Assembly (NCBI GenBank): GCA_033557465.1
Contig: CM066033.1
Coordinates: 585,372,438 to 585,436,437, forward strand
Direction: 5' to 3'
DNA from: Ichthyophis bannanicus
Taxonomy: Eukaryota; Chordata; Amphibia; Gymnophiona; Ichthyophiidae
DNA: 64,000 nt
Below the pieces are notes generated by a model. The model saw only the letters and a list, made by a program, of their open reading frames with translations. It was not told the origin of the DNA and did not search any database. Of the stretch, positions 51,997 through 63,639 are shown one piece after another (the first letter of the stretch is position 1; every line of letters begins with the position of its first letter). A program made the position numbers and the translations under genes.

Positions 51997-54900
51997 TTAG
52001 TATTCGATGAACAGGGTTGTCTTCAGCTGTTTTCGGAAGTTCTTCATTTCTGTGGTTAGTCTCAGATCATCTGGGAGGGAGTTCCATATGGATGGAGCAG
52101 CCAGGGAGATTGCTCGTTGTGCGGTGTCTTTGCGGGTCTTGGTGAAGTCTTTTAGGATGTTAACCCGATTGGAGGTGCCTCTTCTTCTTGGCCGTGTGCT
52201 TGTGTCGGGTTGTATGAGTGTGTGTAGGCTTATGGCAGAGGAGTGCTGTTTGATCTTGAATATGTTTATGATAGTCTTGTATTTGATGCGTGAGATGATT
52301 GGGAGCCAGTGCAGTTCTTTCAGTATTGGTGTGATGTGATCGTGTATTGTAGTACCGGCTATAATGCGGGCAGCTGTGTTTTGGGCCAGTTGCAGTGGTC
52401 TGAGGGTCTGCTTTGGTAGCCCGGTGTATATTGGATTGCAGAAGTCTAGTAGAGGGGTTATTAGCGCCTGGCAAACGGTGCAAAAGTGCTCTGGGTCGAG
52501 GAGGGGCTTGAGTCTTCTGATGAGTCGCATTCTTTGGTATGCGCTTTTGGTTGTTCTGCCTATGTGTGCTTGGAGGTTCAGTTCTTTGTCCAGGATGACT
52601 CCGAGGTACTTTACTTCTGATTTTATGGGTATGAGTGCATCTTTTATCTTGATGTCAGGTGGGGGGATAAAGGCCGTGTTTCACGTGATGATCAGTGCCT
52701 CCGTCTTGCTGAAGTTGATTGATAGGTTGTTTTCCTGAAGCCAGTTTGCCATTTGTGTGAGGCAGCTTGTTATGTTGGAGTAGTCCGGGTTGTCGACTGA
52801 GATGGGTGTGTAGATCATGATGTAATCTGCATAGATTGTATAATGTATGTGGTGCTCTTTCATGATGACACATATTGGCTGGATGTATAGGTTGAATAGG
52901 AGAGCTGAAAGGGCCGATCCCTGTGGCACTCCTTGTTTGACTTTTATGGGTCGAGATGTGTTGTGTCCTACCTTGACCTGTATTTGTCTGTCGGTTAGGT
53001 ATGAATGGAACCAATTCAGGGTGGCACTGTGTAGACCGATGTTCTGCAGTCTATCCAATAGAGTCTTGTGGTCAACTGTGTCAAATGTAGATGAGATGTC
53101 AATGAATATCATTAGTATGCCTTTCTTGGTGTTGTCTATGATGCGGAGGACGCTGTCGAAGAGGTATATCAGAAGTGTTTCTACCCCGTGGTTGGGGCGG
53201 AACCCGTGTTGATTGTTGTCCAGGGGAGTGTGGTTGTCTATGTGTTCTTGTAGTTGGTGCTGTACAGTTTTTTTGATTATTTTTGCTAAAAGTGGTATGC
53301 TGGAGATGGGTCTGTATGCTGCTGGATTGTTCTTGTCGAGTGTGGATTTCTTCGGGATAGGTCTTATTGTCGCGAGCTTCAATTGATTTGGCATGCGCCC
53401 TTGGGTTAGGGAGGAGTGTACTATCTTGTGGATGGTTTGTATGAAGTTAGATTTGGTGGCCTTGATCCAGGGCACTGGGCAGGGATCCGTGGGGGCTGTG
53501 CTTGTCTTGATTGCTGAGATTATGTGGGAGAGTTGCTCCGTGGATGGGGTGTTGAATGTTCCCCAGGTGTTCAAGGGTGCGATAGTCTTTGGGGTTGGTC
53601 TGGGTCTTGTTTGTTCTGCTGAGTGGAACTTTTCTTGGATGTGGTCCGCAAATTTTTGTGGGTCCAGTTGCACTTTGTCTTCGGTCTCCTGGTCTTTGGT
53701 GAGGGCTTTTACGATTTCAAATAGTTCTCTGGGTTTGTTGTTGGAGTTGCGTATGAGGTTTGTATGGTATTCCCTTTTTGTTTGGTTGATGCATTCGTTG
53801 TATTGTTTTTGCTTTGTTAGGTATAGTTCCTGGTTTTCGGGTGACTTGTTCTGTCTCAATCTCCGTTCTATTTTTCTGAGGTTCCTCTTTTCGTTTCTTA
53901 TAGTTTTAGAGTACCATGGTTTGTGTTGTAGTTTGTTGCAGCGAGGTGTCCTGTGTCTATATTCTGTTGCTTTGGCAGAGTTGTATATGGTGTTGTTCCA
54001 GTTGGTGATTAGTGCTTCAAGGTCATCTGTTTCATAGTTTAGGTTTTGTATTGTGTCCTGCAGGAACTGGTCTCTGTCGAAGCATTTAAATTTTCTTTGT
54101 GTGGGGGTGTTGTCCGGATATTTGTTTAGTATCTCCTCATGTGGTGTAATGTTTACTTCAATTAAGTGATGGTCAGACCATGGTACTAGTGTTGTGATGG
54201 GTGTTGATATTAGGCCTCTTGAGGTTAGGTAGTTGGGTGCAAAAATAAGGTCTGGTGAGGATCCATGACTGTGTGTCGGGGTGTTGATTATTTGCGTGAA
54301 TTGAAGCAAACTCATTGCTTGGAGAAAAGCTTCTGCATCTTTTTTGTTGGTGGACTTAAGGTTGAAGTTTCCTAGGAGTATTGTGGGTTTGTGGCTGGAG
54401 TTCACTGCACAGACTGCCTCTAGGGTTGATGCTAGTTCTTCAGGTGGCGCATGGGGTGCTCTGTAGGTGAGACATATGGCCATGTGTTTGTTCTCAGTCG
54501 AGATGGTGTTAGAGTGTCGGGTGTCCGTGTTACTTCTTGATTTGAATTTTAGGCTGCTCTTTGCTATTATAAGGGCCCCTCCTCCTCGCCTATGGGTGCA
54601 CATGCAGTTGTATGCTGTGTATGTGTCGGGGACTAATTGATTGAGTAGAACGTTATCAGTAGGACTGAACCACGTTTCTGTGATGCAGAGTATGTCAGGC
54701 TGTTGGTCATCTATGTGGTCAACTAGGGTATAGAGCTTGTTGCATATAGACCTGGCGTTTATTAGCTCAATTGTTATTGGTCTTGGGGTGTTGTGTGTCT
54801 TGTGTCGTTCCTTTGTTTTGGTGTGGATGTTGGACTTGTATTTTGCTTGTCTCTTTGTTGTGGGTGAACCGTGTGCGTCCCTGTGGGTATGCTGTTGGTC

Positions 54901-55050
54901 TATGTATGTCCATTTAGTTGTTGGAGGCCATGGTGTGTATGTGTGTGGGTGGTGGTAGTGTGCATGAGGTGGAATGAGTAGTGTGAGTATTAGGCCGAGG
55001 GGGAAAATCAGATTTGTGTGCATGTTTTTGTTCAGTCCTATGGTTTGCAC
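51997..55050 (-). pseudogene. L2-type LINE ORF2 (endonuclease-RT) with few lesions
   Basis: 789 open codons from 55050, a TGA at 52681-52683, then the same frame to 51997. Endonuclease: ELINARSICNKL, ILCITETWFS, LLGNFNLKS (usual GDFN Asp is Asn) and WSDHHLIEV. RT: AAYRPISSIPLLAKIIKK, IDISSTFDTVDHKTLL (motif A), KQGVPQGSALSALLF (motif B), motif C YADY instead of YADD (52822-52824 TAC). C-terminus APSIWNSLPDDLRL. The sole stop plus two catalytic changes in ~1000 codons indicate recent inactivation. Confidence 0.92.
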
Positions 55051-55314
55051 TTACAGTTGCTGCTCTTCTCTCCTGGCTGCTTGCTGTGTCTTTTTGCTGC
55101 TTTCGTGGGTTTTTTTGGTGAGGCTGTGTCTTTTTTGCTCTATACGCCTTTGTGCCACATCTACAGGCCACACCAAAGGGCCCTCTGGCGAGGCCCTCAG
55201 GCGCAGGCCTGCCGGAGCAGGCGTGCTGGGTGACGCCGGCCTTTTCAAGCCGGCTCTGCTCCGCCTCCCACTGCCCCGATTGGGCAGGAGCCTCTGGACA
55301 GGACTTGTCCAAGT

Positions 55315-55386
55315 CCACTAGAAATGGGATTTGAACCCTGGTCTTTCTGGTCCCAGACTGCTGCCTTAACCACTAGAGGCGCTCAG
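55315..55386 (-). repeat. tRNA-like SINE head fragment
   Basis: Minus strand reads CGCCTCTAGTGGTTAAGGC (A box), then CCAGGGTTCAAATCCCATTTC (B box). It resembles a tRNA gene 5' half and T arm but lacks a complete cloverleaf. It adjoins the 5' end of the L2-type LINE. Confidence 0.55.
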
Positions 55387-56100
55387 TGTTCACGTTCTGC
55401 TGTGCTTGATACTATCACTACTGCCTGCCTGATATTTAGTTCTGTGCATGTCCTTGTCTGTAATTCCTGCTTCTGTGTTTTTCTTACAGTCTCCAAGCCC
55501 CATCACTGTATCTGTTCCTGCGCCTCCGAACCCAATGTTATAGGTAACTCTAGGATCCCTTCATACAGTACCATAGAGGCACACCACAGACGTGCACCCG
55601 AGGAGCAGGTCCTGCTCCTTGAGGCAGCTCGGGCGGCAAAGAAAGCTCCGCCAAGGCCAAGGAGACTATACTTTTCCGAGGCTCGGTGAGTTCGTCCCTT
55701 CACGCTTATCTGCTGCGGCTTATTTCTCCGCCGTCTGCGTTTCACACTGTGCATTCTAGTCTTATCTCTACGCATGCCGATTACTATTCCTGTTTTCTAG
55801 GGTAAACGCCTGGCTGTCTCTCCCCAATCCTTTTCCTCCTGGAGGCCTCAAATGCTGATTCCATGTATCTCAGCTACCTCCTTGGTCGCTGAATCCCTCT
55901 GCACGTCAGGCACACACCTTCTTGCCTCTGCCCTTCTGAATTGTTGCACGATCCTCGCTAAAACAACCTTAGTCAACAGTTTCCTTATAGATCACTCTCT
56001 TGAGCTATTATTTCTTACTGAAACCTGGGTTCGGGACAGTGAGGAGGCCTTTTTGTACCACTACCTCCCATTAAGTTTCAATGTCCTCTCTACTTCACGG

Positions 56101-57265
56101 TGTTGGAATTACCTTTACCTGTGGCCAATTTGCCTATGGCCAATACGACCAATGAGACTCAGAGAAGAAAATATGGTGAAGCAGGTTTATTTCGCAATTC
56201 GTTGTCTAGCAGCGGGTACCTTCACGGCTTCAAAGTTTAAGTGTAGGCACACCCCAGTCTGGGGGTACCATACTTTTATCCCCTTTCCACAAGCCCACCC
56301 TTTTCCTCTTTCCTCACCTGCTTACCCCCTTATTTGGGTTTCTCTCTCTTTTCTTTAGAGCTGTGTGCCCTGCCCTCTCCTGAGGGGGGGGGGGGGCAAT
56401 CTAGGTGCAGAAAAAGAGGAAGTAGGGTTTTTACAAGATATCTTTCAAATTTTCTAACAGTCTTTTCCTAAGTCTTCACACACACACACACATATATATG
56501 TATATATATATATAAATAGCACCAGCATTAGAATTTAAGATATATATATTTATATTTTTCTATATTCTTCTACCTCACCTTTATGCTATTCCTATACATT
56601 ATTAACCTCACAGCTTTATTAGCTTTGCAGGCTTCCTCTTCAAGAATGGGGTAAGTAAGAGAAAAAGAGAGAGGGAGGAGAGGGGGACCTCTTCAGAAGT
56701 TCCTCAGAATTGTTGGGTGTGGAGCTGTAGCCTTTGCAAAGCAAGCGTTTGTTTTCTGTCTTCCTTGTTTCAGGATCAGGAAGGAAGAAAATAGTCCTGT
56801 AGTTTTAAAGGAGAGGAAATGATAGCTGTCAGTTTTAAAAAGAGAGTATGAGATTAAAAGAGAGAAAATGATATATGGCAGCATATATTTTAGAGAAAGG
56901 ACTTCACAGCCTGCCATGGCTAAGGGAGAAGCGCCTAGGGAAGTGGTCAATTCTCCTCCTCAGTGGCGCAACCGCTTGGTTACATAGAAGCTCTGTGAAG
57001 TATGAACTGAGGAAGCTGGCAAGGAACTGATAAGCTAGCATCATATTCTACAGGCTCCTCTGATACCTCTGGTTAGATTTCTATAGTGCTATGCACACAC
57101 CGCTGTACAGAAATCTATAAGCAAACAAAAACAGTCCCTGCTTGTCAGAGCTTACAATCTAGTCAAAATAATACAGACATAGACAGTTCAGGAAAAGATA
57201 ATTGCAAGGGATGGGGTAATAGGGATTATACGCTATGTAAGACATTTGTAAAACAACAGTTTTCC
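56101..57265. mobile_element. Insertion in the L2 LINE (LTR-like plus LINE/SINE tail)
   Basis: The L2 endonuclease text stops at LSTSR (56099) and resumes at SSGYS (57274). The inserted DNA starts TGTTGGAATTACC and has TG...TTCTACA limits at 56101-57061 that would suit a solo LTR, but a target duplication is not convincing. 57075-57240 resembles a LINE/SINE 3' body in minus orientation (TAGATTTCTATAGTGCTATG). No ORF. An AT microsatellite lies inside. Confidence 0.45.
56479..56516. repeat. (CA)n(TA)n microsatellite
   Basis: CACACACACACACA followed by TATATATG and TATATATATATATA, 38 bp, within the insertion in the L2-type LINE. Confidence 0.9.
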
Positions 57266-59936
57266 ATGCTTTCATCATCGGGCTACTCACTCTGCTGGTG
57301 GCGTTGCTCTCTTCTACCGAGAGTCTCTCAGTGTTACTGAACTCTCATCGACACTCCTGCACTATTCAGAGGCCTTACTCATTCGAATCCCTTCTCCATA
57401 TAACCTTACTCTTCCCCTACTTTATATTCCCCCTTCAATAACATTCTCTCTTTGGGACTCTCTACTGACAGCTCTCACAGAGACTGTCACCTCCTATCTT
57501 GAACTTTGAACTTCTTATTCTAGGCGATTTTAACATTCATATAGATGACCCCACCCAACCCCGTGACAACAAATTTCTCTCTTTGATTTCCCATTTTTCT
57601 CTCCAACACCACATCACCTATCCAATTTACATGGCCGGCCACACTCTGGACCTTCTACTTACACCTGAGTCCCCCTCTCTCCGTGTAATTACTTCCTCCC
57701 CGTACCCCTTCCATGGACAGATCACCTTGTTGTCCCATTTTTACTTTTTTCACCTGCTTCTCATCTTATATCTTCAGATCTCCCATCCCTGTGTGATTCT
57801 CCTGCCCCATTCTCATTGTGGAGAATTATCTCAGAAGCTACCCGACAGTCCTTCCCTTCTTCTAATTCCATCTTCTCAGATCACTTTCAATCCCTGTCTG
57901 TAGATTCACAAGCATCTGTATGGGATTCCACCCTCCATGCGACTTCAGACACCCTAAACCCCCTCTCTCGGGTCCCAATCACATCTAGCAGCCGTCATAA
58001 CCCCTGGTACCATTCTGACCTCTGCCTCCTCAAACACCAGCTATGAGGGGCGGAAAGACTCTAGCGTAAGGCTCCTTCCCCACACACCCTGTCCACCTTC
58101 TGGGACCATCATTCCCAGAATGCTTGCTTCAGCTAACCGCCAGCACTACAGCACTGTTATTTTTAATGCTCAGAATCGCTCCAAAAAGTTATTCTCGGTA
58201 GTCCCTCACCTATTGAGCCCAATCCCAATCCCGTCCAGGTCACAATTAATCGCTCAGCAACTTGCTGACTTTTTCCATTCCAAGGTCGCTCAGCTACAGA
58301 ACTCATTTCCACCTGTTGAACCCTTCCAGCTGCCAGTGGCCGAGACTACCTCTGCATTGGAGGGGGCGGCTTCCTCCTCCTCACTCAGATCTCATGACCC
58401 GGTTTCTATGTCCTCCCTCAGTAAAATCACCTCCACTTCTTCAAAGACCACCTGCTCATCCAACCCTATCCCCCCCTCCTTGGTCCCAGAACCCTCCTTG
58501 GCTCTTCTTCCCCGGGCACTCTCACTTTTCAACAACAGTTTGGGTGAGGGTATCTTTCCTCAGTGTTGGAAGAACATTGTGGTCAGGCCCCTCTTGAAGA
58601 GTCCAACCCTGGATTCTTCCATCCCCAATCTCCCCTTTCTTTCTAAGCTTTAAGAGAAACTGGTTTTCTCTCAGCTGTCGAATCACTTGAAGCATACCAA
58701 GTTTCTGCACCCTCGGCAATTGGGATTTTGGGTAGGACACAGTATGGAAACTATTCTTCTCTCTGTTCTAGGCATTCTTTGGACAAGGGTAATGTATCTC
58801 CCACTATCTCTCTTGACCTATCCTCTGCGTTCGATCTCATGAATCACATTATACTTCTCTCACGCCTTCATTCCGCAGGTATTCACGGTATAGTCCTTAA
58901 CTGTTCACTCCCTTCTCACTGACCACACTTGCTCTGTTTCTTTTCAAGGCAGTCAGTCCACTCCTCTTCCCCTCTCATGTTGGGTTCCACAGGGATATGT
59001 CTTGGCGCCACTTCTTTTTAATGTTTTCCTAGCTACCCTTGCCTCTATTATTCAGCAGCAGAGTGCTTCCGTGTACTATTATGCGGATGACATCCTGCTG
59101 CTATTCCACACTGACCCTGTCTCCCCAATCCGACAAAAATTAGCAACTGTCTTTCTCTTATCACAGCATGGCTTCATAATGTTCTATGTAAACCATTTTG
59201 CCTTGTAGAAAAACAGTATATAAAAAACAGTTGAATAAATAAATAACTGTCTTAAACTGAACCCAACTAAGACTTCTGCCATATGGCTCATCGGTTCTAC
59301 CTCCGCTCCTTCTTTCTCCCCTCTGCTTGATGGCCACCAGATCCCTCTTGTTTCCTCTTTACGGTATCCAGGAGTCATACTAGACCCATCCCTCTCTTTT
59401 CATACTCACATCAAAATGTTCCTTCTACACCCTCCGCCAGATTCGCTCAATTCGCTCTTTCAGATTCAGCTATCCTCCTTCTGCTTCTCACCTTGGTGAT
59501 CTCACATTGACTACAGTAACATAATATATGCTGGTTTACCACAATATCAAATCAAGTGACTTCAGTCAGTGCAGAATACATCCATCTGCCTTCTCCACCA
59601 GACTTCCAAGTTTGATCATGTTTCCCCTCTATTTGTCAAACCTCACTAGCTACCGGTTTTACAAAGTATTCAATTCAAACTTCTCACACAACTTTTCAGT
59701 TTGGTATTCCTGCCTACTTGCCTTCACTTCTTAGCTCTCATGCCCCCCTCTGCATGTTATGTTCAATTCATGGCCACCGATTACATTTGCCCTCTTTTTC
59801 ACACGCCCGTCTAGAGTCCATGCGCCACTCAGCTTACTATTTTTTAGGCCCTCATCTTTGGAACGCATTATCTATAGAGCGCCACCTTGAACCCTCATAC
59901 CCCACATTAAAGACCCATCTTTTCCGACTTATTTAG

Positions 59937-60015
59937 TTTATTTATTATTTTTAAAAACATTTATATACCGCCATTTGCCAAAGCATTAATGGTGGCATAC
60001 AATATTTCGTAAAAC
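59937..60015 (-). repeat. LINE 3'-tail fragment
   Basis: Minus strand reads GCCACCATTAATGCTTTGGC, then AATGGCGGTATATAAATG and an AAATAAAT-type end. It belongs to the 'GCGGTATATAA' tail group, inserted in the 3' part of the plus-strand L2 LINE. Confidence 0.6.
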
Positions 60016-60294
60016 ATAGAACTTGCTTTTGATTGGTCCCTTTAAGTGTTTGGAGTGTATCCTTTTCCTCCTTCCCTACCCCTCCTCCCTGATTGGGTTA
60101 ACTCTTCTCAAACTCCCTTGTTTTTTTTATTTCTTCCTGTTTTTTTTTTTTTCCTTTTCAATATTTTCTTTCCTATTGCAATTGGCGTTCCTTTCCTGGA
60201 TTTCTGTTTTTACATTGTAATTTTGTGCACTGCTCCAATGTTTGGAGGGGCGGTATATCAAATTTTAAATAAACCTTAAACCATTAGGCTACGC

Positions 60295-61205
60295 CTCCAT
60301 TCCTTACAGATCCTTTTCCCACTAGAGATCCTCTGTGTTTGTCCCATGCTTTCTTGAATTCAGATACAATCTTTGTCTCGACTACTTCCACTGGGGGACT
60401 ATTCCATGCATCAACCACTCTTTCCATAAAGAAATATCCTATGTCCCTTGTTGCAGAGTTTTCTTTCAATTGAAAGAGGCACTCCATGTGTGCATTTATG
60501 CCATGGAGGTATTTAAACATCTCTATCTTACCCCCTCTCCCATCTTTCTTCCAAAGTATGCATATTGAAATCTTTAAGTCTGTACCCATATGCTCTATAA
60601 CAAAGACAGTTGATCATTTTGGTAGCCAGCCTTTGCACAGACTCCATCCTGTTTTATCCTTTTGAAGATGTGATCTCCAGAATTGCACACAATACTCCAT
60701 GTGAGGCACTATCACCTCCTTCTTCCTGCAAGCTATTCTTCTCCTTATGCAACGGTGAATCCTTCTGGCTTTCGCTGTCACTTTTTCTATCTATCTATCT
60801 GTTTAGCCATCTTAAGATTATTAGAAATAAACAAACAATCACCCCCAGGTCCCGCTCTTCTTTCATGAACAGAAATACTTTGCCCCCTATACTGTACCAC
60901 TCCCTTGGATTTTTGCAGCCGAAATGCATGACCCTGCATTTTTTAGCATTAAATCTCAGCTGCCAAGTTCTCATGTTAACTATACGTTCCTGGATGTCTA
61001 CCCTAGTGCAGATTTTGGTATCATACACAAAGAGGCAAAACCTATCTAACGGCCCTTCCGCAATATCACTTACAAACATGCTAAAAAGAATCGGATCAGG
61101 GACAGATCCCTGTGACACACCTCTGTTAATATCCTTCTCAGAGTGAGTTCCATTTATCTTTACTCTTTATTGCCTCCCACTCAAAAGGTTTCTAACGCAG
61201 TTGGA
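60295..61205 (-). pseudogene. CR1-like LINE (subfamily B), minus-strand copy
   Basis: Minus strand: GTTAGAAACCTTTTGAGTGG, motif B SQGSVPDPILFSMFVSDIAE, motif C FVYDTKICTR (FADD decayed), LRFNAKKCRVMHFGCKN, then GGKIEMFKYLHGINAH and MERVVDAWNSPPVEVVE. Same family and extent as 17610-18560, with its 3' tail missing beyond GGATCTCTAGTGGG. Frameshifts and deletions present. Confidence 0.85.
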
Positions 61206-61812
61206 AACTTTAGGATCCATCTGTAGGACACACAAAGTCACTTATGTGGAACTTGCTACTGTGAGTACTCTCGACCTGTGATCCTTGCACCAATGCTCAA
61301 AGTGAAAGTATGCAGGTAAAATCTACCTACAGACATTTATACCAGCTTTTCTATAGGTATTTTTTTCCATGGAGAATAATATAAATTAGAAAATGGAGTG
61401 TTTGCACATAACTTTCTCCTTCATCCTAAATATACTTCAAGGAATGCCTGCTGTTAATGTGGCTAATAACCTGTTTGCACTTTGAATAGGGCACAGTGTG
61501 AGCACTTTCAAGAAAGACATTTCAAAAACCATTTACCCAGATAAGTATGGTTTATCCATATAAAAAGCCTATCATTCAAGCAACTATTACCAAAACATAA
61601 AAGAAAAATCCTCCACTACTACACATGGAAATAATCAGAATCACAAACTGTAAACATAGGCCATGAAGTCCTGTGCTCCCAAGATCGTGTTTTGTAGGCC
61701 TACTGAATGTATATTCATTCCCTGCCCCATATAGGCAAATCAAAAAGCTCTTGTTTCTTATTTAATTAAAAGTTACTGTATGTATATGCCACATATAGTT
61801 CTATACTGATAA
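61206..61812. other. No feature recognised
   Basis: AT-rich, non-coding, without visible terminal repeats, between a CR1 fragment and the end of DIRS copy 3. Confidence 0.45.
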
Positions 61813-62394
61813 AGTGTAGTTACTCACCTGTAACAGGTGTTCTCCAGGAGATCAGGAATCAGTCCTCACATATAGGTGACGTCAGCACCGATGGAGCAAG
61901 TATGGTAACCTCTCCCCAGCTTTCAAAGAAAGCCTTTGGGAGATCTATCATGCATGCGTGGTTCCCTTCCTGCCTAAGGGTGCCATGTTGCCTCAGTATA
62001 ATGACATAGCTCAAAAGGCAAAAATAACAAAAAGCAACTCCATGGGGAGGAAGGTAGGTTGTGAGGACTGATTCTTGCTGTCCCTGGAGAATACCTGTTA
62101 CAGGTCAGTAACTACACTTTCTCCAGAAACAAGCAGGAAGTCAGTCCTCACATCTGGGACTCCCCAGATACAGGCTACCGAAAAAAACCTGTAAAAGTCA
62201 CGGATAACCGGAAAAGGTGAACCGTGAGAAGCAGCAATGGAGTCAAGGGACAGCAAGACCCGAGTGTCAAATAGGGAACAAGTTCTCCGGTAGCCTGAAC
62301 ACATTGAAGGGCTGGAGGGCAGGAATTATCTTACACCACAAACAAATGACGGAGTACCGCCTGACTGAAGGCACTGTCCCGGTGGGACTCCTTC

Positions 62395-63608
62395 TCCAGG
62401 CAGTAATGAGCTGCAAACGTATGGATTGAAGACCAGGTGGTGACCCAGCAGATCGCCAGCAAGGGGACGAGCACAGATTAGCCACAGATGACGTCATGGC
62501 CAGGACTCTGCATCATTACGAGGCGCTTCAGTGAGAGACCGGCCTGCTCAACGGTAAGGCGATGCAGTCCACCGCCTAAATGAGGGAGGAGTGGCCTAGT
62601 GGTTGGGGCAAGTTACCTCAGGCTGGAAGGTTGGGGGTTCAAATCCCACTAGAGGACAGCAACCTTGGGCTGGAAGGACTGGGGTTTCTAGTCCCACAGG
62701 TGGTCCTTGTGGTCTTGGGCAAGCCACTTAACCCTCCATTGCTCATGTTCCCTGTAAGTATTAGTGTATATGTCTCATATCCTCTTGTGTTAAATGTATC
62801 CCCCAATTGTGTTGTGACCACTTTGATTGAAGGATAAGATGGTATACAAAACTGTCTAAATAAATGGAAAGGGTACACTTGGAGACTGCTACCCCCAACC
62901 AATTCGGGTTGTAGGAGATGAAATGCTGTGAGGAGCGACAGTGGGCCTTGGTATGTTACAGGTAGTAGGCCAGGGCCTGTTTACAGTCCAGAGTGTGGAG
63001 AGCGGCCTCCGCCTTGTTTGCATGGGGCCATGAGATGAAGGTGGGTTGAGGTGGAATGGAAACACCACCTTAAGCAGAAAGTTGTGGTGTGTGCGGAGCA
63101 TGACCCAGTTCTTGTGGAACCTTGTATAAGGCAGATGAGCCACCAGAGCCTGGAGCTCGCTAACCCTGTGAACAGAGGTGAGCACCATGAGGAAGACCAC
63201 CTTCCAGGAGAGATATCTGAGGTGGCAAGAGCTGAGAGGCTCAAAGGGTGGCATGGTAAACTTTGAGAGAACTACACTGAGATCCCACTTCGCTGCTGGA
63301 AGTCAGCCAGGCAGCCATGAGAGCAGTAGGCCCCTAAGGAAGTGAGTCATGAGGAGCTGAGCGGAGAGGGACTTACCCGCAACAAAATGGTGGTGTGCCG
63401 AGAATGCAATAAGGTGCAATCTAACAGAGTTGATCTTCAGCCCCTGTCTAGGACAGATGAAGCAGGTACTGCAGCACCAGCTGATCCCCTTCTCCATGCA
63501 CCACACCGAGAATCTCCGCCACTTGAAGGCATAGGCCCGATGGGTGAAAGCCTTGTGGGAGGCCAGGAGGACCTCCTCCACCTTGTTCAACAGATTGAAG
63601 TGGGCCAA
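62395..63608 (-). pseudogene. DIRS copy 3 tyrosine recombinase pseudogene
   Basis: 63608-63303: N-terminal domain with SHKAFTHRAYAFKWRRFSVWCMEKG and SVRLHLIAFSAHHHFVAGKSLSA. 63254-62889: VLTSVHRVSELQALVAHLPYTRFHKNWVMLRTH, keeping the catalytic Arg that copy 2 has lost. Beyond the SINE, HTFAAHYCLEKES near 62400-62440 retains the nucleophile Tyr. The H-x-x-R box region is damaged. Frameshifts throughout. Confidence 0.85.
62582..62868 (+). repeat. tRNA-derived SINE with a different LINE tail
   Basis: Head identical in plan to 5712 and 40969 (TGGCCTAGTGGTTGG near 62591; GGTTCAAATCC near 62637). After the shared body it has CCACTTTGATTGAAGGATAAG and ATGGTATACAAAACTG, then TAAATAAAT. That tail matches the 3' end of the L2-type LINE at 50266-50420, not the tail on the SINE at 5712. 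Target duplication unclear (possibly AAATGRRGG-like). It interrupts the DIRS recombinase. Confidence 0.88.
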
Positions 63609-63639
63609 AGTTACCTTTCAGCAGACAGGTCATCAGTCA

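Larger units (their letters stand above)
50266..55330 (-). mobile_element. L2-type LINE, nearly full length
   Basis: 3' end at 50266-50420 (minus strand: CGCTTTGATTGAATGATAAG, GCGGTATATAAATACC, (AAAT)n), then the LTR-like insertion 50421-51876, then coding sequence 51997-55050 and a GC-rich 5' region to ~55.33 kb. About 3.6 kb without the insertion. The one long ORF combines endonuclease and RT; no separate ORF1 was recognised. The tail matches that of the SINE at 62582-62868. Confidence 0.85.
55845..60276 (+). pseudogene. L2-type LINE (second subfamily), decayed, with insertions
   Basis: Endonuclease from ~55.98 kb (LELLFLTETWVRDSEEAFL) is interrupted at 56101-57265 and resumes with YSLCWWRCSLLPRVS (57280) and FELLILGDFNIHIDDPTQP (57500). 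Linker at 58120-58540. RT: SLGEGIFPQCWKNIVVRPLLK, LPFLSKL, a damaged LDLSSAFD region (58820), CWVPQGYVLAPLLFNVFLATL and intact YYYADDILLLF near 59080. C-terminal debris 59250-59930. Tail GGGGCGGTATATCAAATTTT at 60247. Many stops. ~55400-55845 is unassigned upstream DNA. Confidence 0.85.

Noticed and set aside
53393..54037. 214-codon plus-strand ORF
   Set aside because: Antisense shadow of the L2-type LINE ORF on the minus strand, which has clear endonuclease and RT motifs.
56101..57061. Confident solo LTR call
   Set aside because: TG...CA limits are possible, but no matching target duplication was found and the right part includes a different repeat; kept only as a low-confidence insertion.
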